A stretch of 64,000 bases of DNA, from the NCBI GenBank assembly GCA_938017825.1, contig CALIJE010000062.1, positions 1 through 64,000 of the forward strand, written 5' to 3'. Both the position numbers and the translations under genes were made by a program. This DNA comes from an uncultured Flavobacteriaceae bacterium (lineage in GTDB: Bacteria > Bacteroidota > Bacteroidia > Flavobacteriales > Flavobacteriaceae). Position 1 is the stretch's first letter, and every line of letters starts with the position of its first letter. The notes beneath the pieces are model-generated. The model searched no databases. It was not told the origin of the DNA and saw only the letters and a program-made list of their open reading frames with translations. Below, one piece after another: positions 10,326-19,554 of the stretch.

Positions 10326-12239
10326 CTAGTTTGCCTCCGTGTAAAAAATCTCCAATTTCAGACGTTTACTTTGATTTTCAGCACCAGGTTCGCTGCCGAA
10401 TAATACTGTTCCCAAGGGAGAAATCGTTGAAATAACCGGCAGTTCTTCTTCCTCACCACCATTAACCATGGCATTGAGTCTGCCCAATCTACCTAAATCA
10501 GAAGTCATTGTAAGGCCTAAGGTGACGTTCGAGGAATCTCGTACTACCAAATTATTGATGTGATCGGTAATTTTGATAGAATATTTTTCTGCCTGACCTT
10601 GGGCATCTCTTTGAACGATTCCATCATAATTCAAAAATGAGCCAAATAGGTTTTCTTCCGTTGATATTTCGGTAGCAAAATTAATCAAGGGCTCGCCCGA
10701 AACATTTTTATACAAATAAAGTCTGGCTGGCTCTCTGGACGGTTCATCAAATCCTATCGGCGCTGGCCCAGCATTGTCCAAGGTAGTACGATCAACATAG
10801 AATACAAGATTAGCCTCATTGATGATCCAATTGTTCGCCTTAATTTGATTGATGGCCTCTGCCAAACCGTCATCATCATCATCAAAAAGTCGAATTTCTG
10901 CATAAGATCCCGCGCCGCCTTTTAAATAAATACGAGAAGCGTTCAAACCGGTGTCTAGTTTATCTGCAATCTGAGCGGGATAATTGTCATTTATAAATGT
11001 ATTCACTGCATTACCGCTTACCGTTAAACTTTGGGGTTGTACTTGTAATAAATTTAAAATGAAACTACTCTCATCCGTTTCAATGACATCGTCGTCTGTT
11101 TCAACAGTGTTATTCGTGTTCACCCTATTATAATCATAGGTAACCGTAATATTTGCTTGTCCTAAATCAAGTAACAGAAGCATTTCTTCCCCAGCCATTG
11201 GCTCAACTGAAAGATGTATTCCCCTAAGGAATTCGGAGAAATTGGTTTGACTTACCAACTCTGGTTCGCTCTCTTTATCGAGAAGGTTTGTTTGAAAAAA
11301 TTCAGGCTTCAACGCCACGCGAATGCCAGGGTTCAATCTGGTTTCTACCTGCAAGGTTTCATCGGTGTCTGTTTCTGGATCATCTTCTTGAAAGAACAAT
11401 ATTTCCTTATCGTCAATGGTAACATCCCCTTCAAAAAGCACCTCCCCCACGAAGGTCGGTGAAAATTGTTGTGTTGAAAAGTACTCTTGTGCTTCCTGAA
11501 AACTTGTGTTCGGGTCCAAGTCTCTCAAAAAGTAGTTAGATCGTTCTACCTTTAGTTTAAACTGCTGGTTACGGTTGCCATAAATACTATCTAGATCAAA
11601 TCTTTTGACAAACGTATTTTTTACGGTTTCGGTGTCTACGTCATCTCGAATGCCATCCCCATCGGTATCTGCATTTAAAGGATCTGTTCCATTTACCTTT
11701 TCCCTTACATTTTCGATGGTGTCACCGTCGCTATCATTACTTGCGTTATTGGGCTCATCATCGAAAACATCATCAACACCATCGTTGTCACTATCTCTTT
11801 GCAGTATATCCTGGGTTAAATAAGGTATATATAGAATTACCTCCTTTACGGTTTCGTTCTCGGTCTGGCCTTCCATATTCGGGTCTAGTTGCTGGGCGGC
11901 AGCGTCTGGATCTGGACTTTCTTCAGTTCTTTGATTAAAAATTCCAAAATTCGGATTCGCCAAAGACAATCTTAATTGAGAAGTAATCCTCGCTTCAGTT
12001 CTTCCATACAAAGGATCGTTGTAAACACCCAATTGATACACCGGGAGCTGATTGGTCTGAACCGCCTCGATCTTTTTGTTGTAAGCAAAGACATCATATT
12101 CTGCCTTACTTGTGGTAAAAGGTTCATTTCCAATTATACCGTCACCAATGGTGGTAGGATCTTCTTCACAGGCAACAAAAATCATCAAAACCAATATGCC
12201 TAAAAAGGCAGGCCATTTTAATTTCTTCAAAAAAATCAT
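10326..12239 (-). CDS. DUF4270 lipoprotein with calcium-binding type-3-like repeats
   Basis: 637 residues. Residues 1-24 are a lipoprotein signal (FVAC, lipid on Cys24). The remainder matches the DUF4270 family known from Bacteroidota ([33 protein letters not shown]), whose role is unknown. At ~149-203 there is an insertion of Asp-rich repeats ([33 protein letters not shown]) like thrombospondin type 3 / EF-hand-like calcium loops. It starts 5 bases after the stop of the short glycogen-synthase-like gene, so the two are very likely one transcript. The outer membrane or cell surface is the likely location. Confidence 0.85.
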   Translation of the reverse strand: MIFLKKLKWPAFLGILVLMIFVACEEDPTTIGDGIIGNEPFTTSKAEYDVFAYNKKIEAVQTNQLPVYQLGVYNDPLYGRTEARITSQLRLSLANPNFGIFNQRTEESPDPDAAAQQLDPNMEGQTENETVKEVILYIPYLTQDILQRDSDNDGVDDVFDDEPNNASNDSDGDTIENVREKVNGTDPLNADTDGDGIRDDVDTETVKNTFVKRFDLDSIYGNRNQQFKLKVERSNYFLRDLDPNTSFQEAQEYFSTQQFSPTFVGEVLFEGDVTIDDKEILFFQEDDPETDTDETLQVETRLNPGIRVALKPEFFQTNLLDKESEPELVSQTNFSEFLRGIHLSVEPMAGEEMLLLLDLGQANITVTYDYNRVNTNNTVETDDDVIETDESSFILNLLQVQPQSLTVSGNAVNTFINDNYPAQIADKLDTGLNASRIYLKGGAGSYAEIRLFDDDDDGLAEAINQIKANNWIINEANLVFYVDRTTLDNAGPAPIGFDEPSREPARLYLYKNVSGEPLINFATEISTEENLFGSFLNYDGIVQRDAQGQAEKYSIKITDHINNLVVRDSSNVTLGLTMTSDLGRLGRLNAMVNGGEEEELPVISTISPLGTVLFGSEPGAENQSKRLKLEIFYTEAN

Positions 12240-12244
12240 TCGGG

Positions 12245-13054
12245 CTATTTTAAAACTTCGGTGTTATAAAAATTTGCATAGGCTTCTTCGAATTCTTGGA
12301 TAGAAACATACGGCAACACTGGTTTTTCAAGGTTGGAAATGTAGTTTTGTAGGTCTTCTGAAATATCTTCGGCAGCTAAAATAACCGCATCAGAATGATC
12401 TACGGCTACTTTTAACAAATTATTATAGTTGGGTACGGAAAGACCAGCTACACTATCTTCATCGATACCATCGAAAGTTATTTTCTTGACCATGTCTTTA
12501 TCTAACTCCCCATCAAACGATTGCTTGTATACAGAGGTTACAATCTTACTATCAGCAAACAAAGGTTCATCGGCATAAAATTTACGCAGATAAAGGGGCA
12601 AAAGAGAAGCCAACCACCCATGTACATGAATAATATCTGGGTTCCAATTAAGCTTCTTGACGGTTTCCACGACGCCTTTGGCAAAAAATATGGCCCGCTG
12701 ATCGTTGTCTGGAAAAAGATTTCCATCGGGATCGGCAAAAGTAGCTTTTCGTTTAAAGTACTCGTCATTGTCAATAAAGTAAACCTGAATGCGCTCTTTT
12801 GGTATCGAGGCCACTTTGATAATCAAAGGCATATCCATATCATTGATTACAAGGTTCATGCCCGACAGTCGTATCACTTCATGCAGTTGATGACGCCGCT
12901 CGTTGATGTTGCCGTATCTTGGCATAAAAATGCGTATTTGACCTCCGTTGCCATTCACCATCTTGGGAGTCTCGTAAGACATAAGGGAGACCTCATTTTC
13001 TGGAAGGTATGGTACTAATTCTGAAGATACGAACAATATCTTTTTGCCATTCAT
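12245..13054 (-). CDS. Half-length glycogen/starch synthase-like protein (GT5 N-terminal domain only)
   Basis: 269 residues, about half a normal GlgA. The start [28 protein letters not shown] at ~48 and [19 protein letters not shown] at ~140 belong to the GT5 N-terminal Rossmann domain. The C-terminal ADP-glucose-binding half is absent and the usual Lys-x-Gly-Gly motif near residue 15 is replaced (PKMVNGNGG lies further on and is unlike it). Catalysis as a glycogen synthase is therefore doubtful. Short forms like this beside panC and DUF4270 recur in Bacteroidota, so it is a family member and not a fresh truncation. Role unknown; a link to the cell envelope is a guess. Confidence 0.75.
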   Translation of the reverse strand: MNGKKILFVSSELVPYLPENEVSLMSYETPKMVNGNGGQIRIFMPRYGNINERRHQLHEVIRLSGMNLVINDMDMPLIIKVASIPKERIQVYFIDNDEYFKRKATFADPDGNLFPDNDQRAIFFAKGVVETVKKLNWNPDIIHVHGWLASLLPLYLRKFYADEPLFADSKIVTSVYKQSFDGELDKDMVKKITFDGIDEDSVAGLSVPNYNNLLKVAVDHSDAVILAAEDISEDLQNYISNLEKPVLPYVSIQEFEEAYANFYNTEVLK

Positions 13055-13090
13055 AAATTACGTGTTTCGTTAATTGCTTAAAGCGAAATG

Positions 13091-13098
13091 CAAAACTA
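13091..13098 (-). promoter_or_regulatory. Candidate -7 element for the GT5-like/DUF4270 unit
   Basis: The minus strand reads TAGTTTTG, fitting TAnnTTTG, 37 bases upstream of the start at 13054. The -33 region is not canonical. Confidence 0.4.
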
Positions 13099-13129
13099 CA
13101 AAAATTATGTAGATTAGCCGTATTTATAG

Positions 13130-13137
13130 TAAGTTTG
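13130..13137 (+). promoter_or_regulatory. Candidate -7 element for panC-panD
   Basis: TAAGTTTG fits TAnnTTTG and ends 20 bases before the panC ATG. With the element at 13091-13098 on the other strand it suggests back-to-back promoters in the 103-base gap. No clear TTG at -33. Confidence 0.4.
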
Positions 13138-13157
13138 CTCGCTTTTAAATTAGAACT

Positions 13158-14003
13158 ATGCAACTTTTCGAGACGGTAAAAGCAATGCGATCACATCTTT
13201 TTTCCCTAGATAAAAAGAATAAACTTGGTTTTGTTCCTACCATGGGCGCCTTACACGAAGGACATGCCGCCTTGGTAAAGCAGGCTGTGGAAGAAAATGA
13301 CTACGTGGTGGTAAGCATTTTTGTGAACCCCACCCAATTCGATAATAAAAAAGATCTGGAAAAGTATCCAAAAACATTAGAGGCCGATATGGCTTTATTG
13401 GACAATATTTCAAAGAATATCTTCATATTTGCCCCCTCGGTTTCCGAAATCTATCGAAAGAAAGTTATTTCCAAATCGTATGACTTTGATGGTCTTGACA
13501 AAGTTATGGAAGGTGCTTTTAGGGATGACCATTTCAACGGGGTCGGCACAATTGTAGAAGCTTTGTTACGAGCAATAGAACCCGATAGAGCCTACTTTGG
13601 GGAAAAAGACTTTCAACAATTACAGATTATCAGAAAAATGGTCGCCCAGCAAAAACTAGATGTTACTATAATTGGCTGCCCAATTGTCAGGGAACCTAGC
13701 GGATTGGCTATGAGTTCCCGTAATGAGCGACTTTCTAAAAGCATGCGAAAAGAAGCGGCCTTCATATATAAGACCTTGTTGGCGGCCAAAAAACAATTTG
13801 GCACGAAAAGTGCAACGACAGTGTTGCATTGGGTGACCGATCAATTTGAGCAACACCCAGCCCTAAAGTTAGAATATGTTGAGATTGCGGATATCGATAC
13901 CTTGACACCTATCATTAAAAAACAATCGAAAAGAAAATATAGGGCCTTTGTTGCCGTTTATGCTGAAGATGTTCGGCTAATAGACAACATTGCCCTGAAC
14001 TAA
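13158..14003 (+). CDS. panC: Pantoate--beta-alanine ligase (pantothenate synthetase)
   Basis: 281 residues. It condenses pantoate and beta-alanine with ATP to give pantothenate for coenzyme A. The nucleotidyl-transferase HIGH-like motif occurs in [19 protein letters not shown] (~22-40), followed by [12 protein letters not shown], a [10 protein letters not shown] segment and the KMSKS-like region [13 protein letters not shown] at ~180. It lies 13 bases upstream of panD, which makes its beta-alanine substrate. Confidence 0.97.
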   Translation: MQLFETVKAMRSHLFSLDKKNKLGFVPTMGALHEGHAALVKQAVEENDYVVVSIFVNPTQFDNKKDLEKYPKTLEADMALLDNISKNIFIFAPSVSEIYRKKVISKSYDFDGLDKVMEGAFRDDHFNGVGTIVEALLRAIEPDRAYFGEKDFQQLQIIRKMVAQQKLDVTIIGCPIVREPSGLAMSSRNERLSKSMRKEAAFIYKTLLAAKKQFGTKSATTVLHWVTDQFEQHPALKLEYVEIADIDTLTPIIKKQSKRKYRAFVAVYAEDVRLIDNIALN

Positions 14004-14016
14004 CTACCTTTGTCTT

Positions 14017-14367
14017 ATGCAAATTGAAGTTGTAAAATCTAAAATACACCGCGTAAAAGTTACCGGTGCAGACCTTAACTATATAGGAAGTATCACTATC
14101 GACGAAGACCTTATGGATGCTGCCAATATTGTTCAGGGAGAAAAAGTCCAAATCGTAAATAACAATAATGGAGAGCGCTTGGAAACCTATGCCATACCCG
14201 GTCCTCGTGGTAGTGGGGAAATTACCTTAAATGGTGCAGCTTCGAGAAAGGTCGCTGTTGGCGATGTGCTCATATTGATCACATATGCCCGCATGAATAT
14301 AGATGAGGCCCGAGAATTTAATCCTTCGTTGGTCTTCCCTAATGAAGAAAACAACTTATTGAATTAA
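14017..14367 (+). CDS. panD: Aspartate 1-decarboxylase proenzyme
   Basis: 116 residues, the usual PanD size. It decarboxylates aspartate to beta-alanine for PanC. It is a pyruvoyl enzyme: the self-cleavage site Gly-Ser is seen in [13 protein letters not shown] near residue 25, so the pyruvoyl group would form at that serine. Further family motifs are [15 protein letters not shown] and [19 protein letters not shown]. It lies in an operon between panC and the membrane protein gene. Confidence 0.97.
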   Translation: MQIEVVKSKIHRVKVTGADLNYIGSITIDEDLMDAANIVQGEKVQIVNNNNGERLETYAIPGPRGSGEITLNGAASRKVAVGDVLILITYARMNIDEAREFNPSLVFPNEENNLLN

Positions 14368-14368
14368 T

Positions 14369-15334
14369 TTGAATACCGGTTCAAAAAAAGCCCTGAAAAT
14401 AATACTCCCAATAGCCTTGGGAGTTTTTTTGCTCCTATATCTCTATAATTCAACTACCGAAGACCAACGAGCTTTGATCTGGGAACAAATCAAAAATGCT
14501 GATCCTTACTGGGTGGGTCTATCTATCTTGATCGGGCTATCAAGCCATATCTCACGGGCTATTCGGTGGAATTATCTTCTTGAGCCCTTGGGTCATAGAG
14601 CTTCTATTTTGAATAGTACCATGATGATTTTTACCGCCTATCTTGCCAATTTGGGGGTGCCGCGCTCGGGCGAAATTCTTCGCCCTACCGAATTGGCTAC
14701 CTATGAAGGCGTGCCTTTTGAGAAAGGTTTTGGCACCATTGTAACCGAGCGACTTGTTGATGTAATCATGTTATTGGCAATTATATTTATCGCTGTTTTA
14801 TTTCAGACCGACCTCATTATGAGTTTCCTTAACGAAGCGGGTTTTGGAATTTATGCTGGTCTGGGAATTTTGGTGGTTGGTATTCTGGGATTACTTTTAA
14901 CCATTAAGTTAATTAAGAATTCGAATTCACCCTTTGCAGAAAAGGTAAAGACTTTTTTGGGCAATATGCTCGATGGCATTACCAGTATTTTTAAGATGAA
15001 GCACAAATGGGCCTTTATCTTTCATACCCTATATATCTGGGCAGCCTATATCGCGATGTTTTATGTGATAAAATTTACCGTACCTGGTACAGCTGAGGTG
15101 GGCCTCGGACCCTTACTGGTAGCATTCGTGGGTGGGTCTATTGCGATGACCACGACTAACGGTGGTTTTATCGCTTACCCGGCCTTTGTAAGCAAGTCCT
15201 TGGAACTATTTGGCATATCTGCGGTTACAGGAAATGCTTTTGGCTGGATAATGTGGATTGCACAGACCCTAATGATAGTTGTTTTCGGGGCAATATCCTT
15301 TCTGCTATTACCGTTAATTAACAAAGACAAATAA
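14369..15334 (+). CDS. Lysylphosphatidylglycerol synthase TM-region/YbhN-family integral membrane protein
   Basis: 321 residues with about eight hydrophobic segments (first at ~10-25, last at ~298-315). The pattern LSSHISRAIRWNYLLEPLGH and LANLGVPRSGEILRPTELA is the signature of the UPF0104/LPG-synthase TM family (YbhN, AglD-like). Members transport or help modify lipid-linked compounds; the substrate here is unknown. The start is a TTG one base after the panD stop; an in-frame stop just upstream at 14360-14362 rules out a longer reading and there is no ATG nearby. Linkage to panCD looks like a shared transcript, not a shared pathway. Confidence 0.85.
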   Translation: MNTGSKKALKIILPIALGVFLLLYLYNSTTEDQRALIWEQIKNADPYWVGLSILIGLSSHISRAIRWNYLLEPLGHRASILNSTMMIFTAYLANLGVPRSGEILRPTELATYEGVPFEKGFGTIVTERLVDVIMLLAIIFIAVLFQTDLIMSFLNEAGFGIYAGLGILVVGILGLLLTIKLIKNSNSPFAEKVKTFLGNMLDGITSIFKMKHKWAFIFHTLYIWAAYIAMFYVIKFTVPGTAEVGLGPLLVAFVGGSIAMTTTNGGFIAYPAFVSKSLELFGISAVTGNAFGWIMWIAQTLMIVVFGAISFLLLPLINKDK

Positions 15335-15360
15335 CGTATTTCGATACCAAAAAAAGAATT

Positions 15361-16503
15361 ATGAAACGTATCCTGACTATTATGGCATTGCTTCTTTTCT
15401 TCGGATTGGAGGCACAGGTAACCAAAGAAATTTTCGAATCTTTCAAATTACAGGAACGTAGAGATGTGAGCTACTATTTTCCTGAGGAAATGAGCGATGA
15501 TAAGAAATATCCTTTGGTAGTTGTTTTAGATGCCGATTACCTATTTGATCAAGTGGTGGCCACTGCAAAATTTTACAGCGAATTTCATGGTATGCCAGAA
15601 ATGATCGTTGTTGGCATTCACCAAAGTGAGCAAAGCATTCGCTTAGATGATTGTGAATTTGATGAAAATTCAGGCCTTCCTACCGAGAAAGCGAAGCTGT
15701 TTTTTGAATTTTTGGGTATGGAACTTATTCCTTACTTGGACCTAAATTATAAAACCGCTCCGTTTAAAATGGTGATAGGTTATGATATCACTGCTAATTT
15801 TGCCAATTATTGGTTGTACAAAGAAAATTCGCTCTTCAATGCCTATGTGAGTATTTCACCAACTTTGGCCCCAGATATGGAGACTCATGTTCCGGCACGT
15901 TTATCAGAGCATAACAAACAGCTTTTCTACCAGTTAATCGTCGAGGATGAAAAAAGCAAATACTTAGCCCGAATCAAACAAATGAACACCGCCATTAAGG
16001 CAATTCAAAAAGAAAATCTACGGTATTATTTTGACGAGTACGAAGGAGCAGATCATATTTCAATTGCCGCATATGGCATTGGCAGGTCATTTGACAATAT
16101 ATTCAAAATGTTCAAGCCTATTAGCCCAAAAGAGTACAAGGAGAATATATTGACTTCGGAGGAACCTGTATTTGATTATCTTCAAAACAAATATAATAGT
16201 ATTCAAGACCTATTTGGACTTACCAAACGAGTAGAGCTGAACGACGTTATGGCCATTTACGCAGCGAGTCGCAAAAAGGAAGATTTTGATTCACTCAAAC
16301 CATTATCCGATTTGTGCAAACAAGAATTTCCAGAATCTATGTTAGGCTTTTATTTTGAAGGCGAGTACTACGAACAATCAGGGGAACCGAAAAAAGCCTT
16401 GAAAACATTCGAAAAAGCCTTTATTATGGAAGAAATCGACTTCCTAACCAAGGAAATGGCTTTAGAAAAAATAGATGCTCTAAAGGCAGACTTTGGCTTT
16501 TAA
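15361..16503 (+). CDS. Secreted esterase-fold (alpha/beta hydrolase) protein lacking the nucleophile serine
   Basis: 380 residues with signal peptide 1-19 (ending GLEAQ). The N-terminal ~255 residues follow the putative esterase (IroE/esterase D-type) fold: KYPLVVVLDADYLFDQV, PEMIVVGI, and YEGADHISIAAYGI carrying the expected catalytic His. The nucleophile elbow, normally Gly-x-Ser-x-Gly, reads Gly140-Tyr-Asp142-Ile-Thr, so Ser is replaced by Asp. The C-terminal ~90 residues look helical with one TPR-like unit (YYEQSGEPKKALKTFEKAF). It is probably not a classical esterase; a binding role or altered chemistry is possible. Confidence 0.75.
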   Translation: MKRILTIMALLLFFGLEAQVTKEIFESFKLQERRDVSYYFPEEMSDDKKYPLVVVLDADYLFDQVVATAKFYSEFHGMPEMIVVGIHQSEQSIRLDDCEFDENSGLPTEKAKLFFEFLGMELIPYLDLNYKTAPFKMVIGYDITANFANYWLYKENSLFNAYVSISPTLAPDMETHVPARLSEHNKQLFYQLIVEDEKSKYLARIKQMNTAIKAIQKENLRYYFDEYEGADHISIAAYGIGRSFDNIFKMFKPISPKEYKENILTSEEPVFDYLQNKYNSIQDLFGLTKRVELNDVMAIYAASRKKEDFDSLKPLSDLCKQEFPESMLGFYFEGEYYEQSGEPKKALKTFEKAFIMEEIDFLTKEMALEKIDALKADFGF

Positions 16504-16774
16504 GAATAACGCCAAATAGGATTTAAGGCTACATGCATATTTTATGTATTATCCTGAATTCTATTGACCTATTTTGGGTTGAAAGCAGGATTTATCATAT
16601 TGTGACAATTGAATGGCTTTAGCCGTCGCCGAGGTAGCTTAATTAAAAGCCTTTGAGCAAGACAACAATTTTATTATTAAGGTAATAAATCGCATTTTTG
16701 GTTCGATACCGCAAACGAATCCTAGCCCTTTTCAAACTTCTTATTACCTTTAGCGCCAAACCTCATCTGAGAAA

Positions 16775-18136
16775 ATGGCCAAAACCAAAACAGCATTTTT
16801 TTGTCAAAATTGCGGCACCCAATATGCGAAATGGGTAGGGCAATGTTCTGCTTGCAAAGAGTGGAATACCGTTGTGGAAGAAGTGGTACAAAAAGAAGAA
16901 AAATCGAGTTGGAAATCGGCATCCAAAACCAAAAAAAAAGTTACAAAGCCTCTTCGAGTAGATGAAATCAGTACCGAAAAAGAGCTGCGTATAAACACCT
17001 TTGACCTTGAATTCAACAGAGTTCTTGGCGGGGGGCTAGTCCCCGGTTCGTTAGTGCTCTTGGGAGGTGAACCAGGGGTTGGCAAAAGCACCTTACTACT
17101 TCAAATAGCCTTAAAATTACCATATAAGACGCTCTATGTTTCTGGGGAGGAAAGCCAAAAGCAAATTAAAATGCGAGCTGATCGCATTCACCCTGCGAGT
17201 GAAACTTGTTTTATACTTACGGAAACGAAAACACAAAACATATTTCAACAAATTGAAACTACCGAACCTGATATCGTAGTCATTGATTCGATACAAACAT
17301 TGCATTCAGACTATATCGAATCGGCAGCAGGGAGTATTTCGCAAATTCGCGAATGTACAACTGAGTTGATCAAGTTCGCCAAAGAAACCAATACCCCAGT
17401 AATCCTAATAGGCCATATTACGAAGGATGGTTCGATTGCAGGGCCAAAAATTTTGGAGCATATGGTAGATACCGTACTGCAATTTGAAGGCGATCGCAAC
17501 TATGTTTACCGCATTCTGCGCGCCTTGAAGAACAGGTTCGGATCAACAGCCGAATTAGGCATTTACGAAATGCACGGTAGTGGTTTAAGACAGGTGAACA
17601 ATCCGTCTGAAATTTTAATTTCAAAAAATGACGAGGGCTTGAGTGGAACTGCCATAGCTTCTACCGTTGAAGGTATGCGACCATTGATGATAGAAATTCA
17701 GGCCCTCGTGAGCACCGCTGTTTATGGAACTCCTCAGCGTTCAACTACCGGATACAATGCCAAGCGACTCAATATGTTATTGGCGGTTTTAGAGAAACGG
17801 GCGGGCTTTAAATTAGGGGCGAAAGACGTATTTCTCAATATTACCGGTGGTATTTCTGTTGACGACCCAGCGATAGATCTGGCCGTAATTGCAGCTATAC
17901 TTTCAAGTAATGCTGACATTCCTATTGAAAAAGGTATATGTTTTGCGGCCGAAGTAGGCCTGGCCGGAGAAATACGCCCAGTACAGCGCATAGAGCAACG
18001 TATTTTGGAAGCTGAAAAGCTAGGATTCAAAGCAATCTATGTGTCCAAAAACAATAAAATGGGCCTTAAAAGGACGCAAATCAACGTGAAATTAGCCACA
18101 CGTATCGAAGATGTTGTGAGCGACCTGTTTGGTTAG
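16775..18136 (+). CDS. radA: DNA repair protein RadA
   Basis: 453 residues, standard RadA length. It is a RecA-like branch-migration ATPase acting in recombinational repair. A C4 zinc finger (CQNCGTQYAKWVGQCSACKEW region, residues ~9-29), Walker A GGEPGVGKST at ~92, Walker B IVVIDSIQT, the RadA-specific KNRFGS motif near 252 and a C-terminal Lon-protease-like domain (~290-450) lacking an evident protease dyad are all present. The gap of ~270 bases upstream holds no other gene; TACCTTTA at ~16746 is a weak -7 candidate. Confidence 0.97.
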   Translation: MAKTKTAFFCQNCGTQYAKWVGQCSACKEWNTVVEEVVQKEEKSSWKSASKTKKKVTKPLRVDEISTEKELRINTFDLEFNRVLGGGLVPGSLVLLGGEPGVGKSTLLLQIALKLPYKTLYVSGEESQKQIKMRADRIHPASETCFILTETKTQNIFQQIETTEPDIVVIDSIQTLHSDYIESAAGSISQIRECTTELIKFAKETNTPVILIGHITKDGSIAGPKILEHMVDTVLQFEGDRNYVYRILRALKNRFGSTAELGIYEMHGSGLRQVNNPSEILISKNDEGLSGTAIASTVEGMRPLMIEIQALVSTAVYGTPQRSTTGYNAKRLNMLLAVLEKRAGFKLGAKDVFLNITGGISVDDPAIDLAVIAAILSSNADIPIEKGICFAAEVGLAGEIRPVQRIEQRILEAEKLGFKAIYVSKNNKMGLKRTQINVKLATRIEDVVSDLFG

Positions 18137-18231
18137 GATTTAGACTTTACGATTCTGGCCACGAGCATGCATATCAATATCACCGCGATAATAAATATTA
18201 CTTGCCAAAATCCCACTTTCAAAAAATACAT
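18133..18231 (-). CDS. Candidate 32-residue single-pass membrane peptide
   Basis: An ATG at 18229-18231 opens 33 codons ending at TAA (18133-18135). The predicted peptide is MYFLKVGFWQ, then VIFIIAVILICMLVA, then RIVKSKS. It has one uninterrupted hydrophobic segment of about 18 residues flanked by a short N-tail and a basic C-tail, the layout of a small inner-membrane protein. It starts 11 bases after the stop of the aldo/keto reductase on the same strand and its stop overlaps that of radA on the other strand, so it fills the gap exactly. Not recognised as a known family. AT-rich DNA can give such peptides by chance, hence the moderate score. Confidence 0.42.
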   Translation of the reverse strand: MYFLKVGFWQVIFIIAVILICMLVARIVKSKS

Positions 18232-18242
18232 AACTACTGAAT

Positions 18243-19283
18243 TTAAGGTGCCGGGTTCGGTATGTCATTGTGAATGGCTTCAATGGCATCCAAGATTTCG
18301 GGTGATAATTCTATATCAATACTACCGATATTTTCTTCGAGTTGCTTCAAGTTGGTAGCTCCGATAATCGTACTCGTTAGAAATGGTCTCGTGTTTACAA
18401 AAGCAAGTGCCATTTGTGTTAAAGTCAAGTCGTTGGCCCTAGCCAATTCGTAATACCGTTGAGTTGCGAGTACCGAATTGCCTTTGATATATCGATTGTA
18501 ATTTGGAAAAAGGGACAAACGCGAATTTTCAGGTAGTCTATCCCCAAGGTATTTTCCGGTCAATGCGCCGAAACCTAACGGGCTGTATGCCAGCAGTTTA
18601 ATGTCTTCACGCATTGAGATTTCGGAAGAACCGATTTCAAATAGGCGATTCAATAAACTATATGGGTTTTGAATCGTAATCATTCTAGGTAAACTTACAT
18701 GCACCTTGCTCTCTTCAAGATAGCGCATGGTACCCCAAGGATTTTCATTGCTGATGCCCACTTGACGAATTTTGCCCTCACGAATCAAATCCCTTAAGGT
18801 CTCTAAAACCTGATGGATATTGTCTTTCCAGTGATCATCCGCGGAATGTTGGTAACCCCGCTTCCCAAAATAGTTTGTATTTCGTTCTGGCCAATGCAGC
18901 TGGTACAAATCGATGTAATCTGTTTGCAACCGTCTTAAACTACCTTCCACGGCATCTATAATAGATTCCCTTGCAAACCCTGTGGCCCTTATGAACTTGG
19001 TGAATGGGGCCTTCCCAACAATTTTTGAGGCCAAAACGATTTTATCACGATTACCATTTTTCTTAAACCAAGAACCAATTACTTTTTCAGTGACCGATTT
19101 ACGATCCGGGTGTGCCGGAATAGGGTATAACTCCGCGGTATCGAAAAAATTCACTCCTTTGTCAACAGCAAAATCCATTTGTTCATGGCCCTCGGACTCG
19201 GTATTTTGATTGCCCCAGGTCATCGTGCCCAGGCAAATTTTGCTTACCTCAATATCTGTATGGGGTAGAAATTCGTACTTCAT
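18243..19283 (-). CDS. Aldo/keto reductase, Tas-like
   Basis: 346 residues. It is a NADPH-dependent cytosolic oxidoreductase of the AKR fold. The start LPHTDIEVSKICLGTMTWG with NTESEGHEQMDFAVDKG is characteristic of the Tas subgroup. Catalytic Asp/Tyr in FFDTAELYP, Lys in LASKIVG and His in YQLHWPERNT are present, as is the cofactor phosphate-binding end SIIGATNLKQLEENI (first residue here is Thr). The physiological substrate is unknown. A small membrane peptide may follow in the same transcript. Confidence 0.92.
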   Translation of the reverse strand: MKYEFLPHTDIEVSKICLGTMTWGNQNTESEGHEQMDFAVDKGVNFFDTAELYPIPAHPDRKSVTEKVIGSWFKKNGNRDKIVLASKIVGKAPFTKFIRATGFARESIIDAVEGSLRRLQTDYIDLYQLHWPERNTNYFGKRGYQHSADDHWKDNIHQVLETLRDLIREGKIRQVGISNENPWGTMRYLEESKVHVSLPRMITIQNPYSLLNRLFEIGSSEISMREDIKLLAYSPLGFGALTGKYLGDRLPENSRLSLFPNYNRYIKGNSVLATQRYYELARANDLTLTQMALAFVNTRPFLTSTIIGATNLKQLEENIGSIDIELSPEILDAIEAIHNDIPNPAP

Positions 19284-19304
19284 TAAATCTATGATTTATG
19301 AATG

Positions 19305-19312
19305 CAAATTTA
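19305..19312 (-). promoter_or_regulatory. Candidate -7 element for the aldo/keto reductase
   Basis: The minus strand reads TAAATTTG, fitting TAnnTTTG, 22 bases upstream of the ATG at 19283. No TTG at the expected -33 distance. Confidence 0.38.
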
Positions 19313-19554
19313 GACTTTCTAAACATCTAGTGCCACTAAGATTATCAACATAGAATTTTCAAAATTTTCAGACTCCACGTTTTATCGAAAAAGCCCATAA
19401 AAATAAGGGTGAATCGAGCTATATAAACACTAAATGAACCACGGTTTTTTTACACTAAAGTGCAATTATGGACGTTATATATTGGCTTAAAATCTGCGTT
19501 TTGTTCCCAATTTGAATTTCAAGAGCTAAATAAACCATTCAGAAAAACCTGCCA

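Noticed and set aside
12521-13018. 165-residue plus-strand frame opposite the GT5-like gene
   Set aside because: Fully antisense to a gene with clear family motifs; no recognisable domain or start signal.
16533-16622. 29-residue frame MHILCIILNSIDL... before radA
   Set aside because: No start context, no clear membrane or signal pattern, and no operon position to support it.
16626-16720. tRNA-like pieces (GTAGCTTAATTAAAAGC and GGTTCGATACC)
   Set aside because: The pieces resemble D and T arms, but no acceptor stem or anticodon arm can be formed and the T stem has only two pairs.
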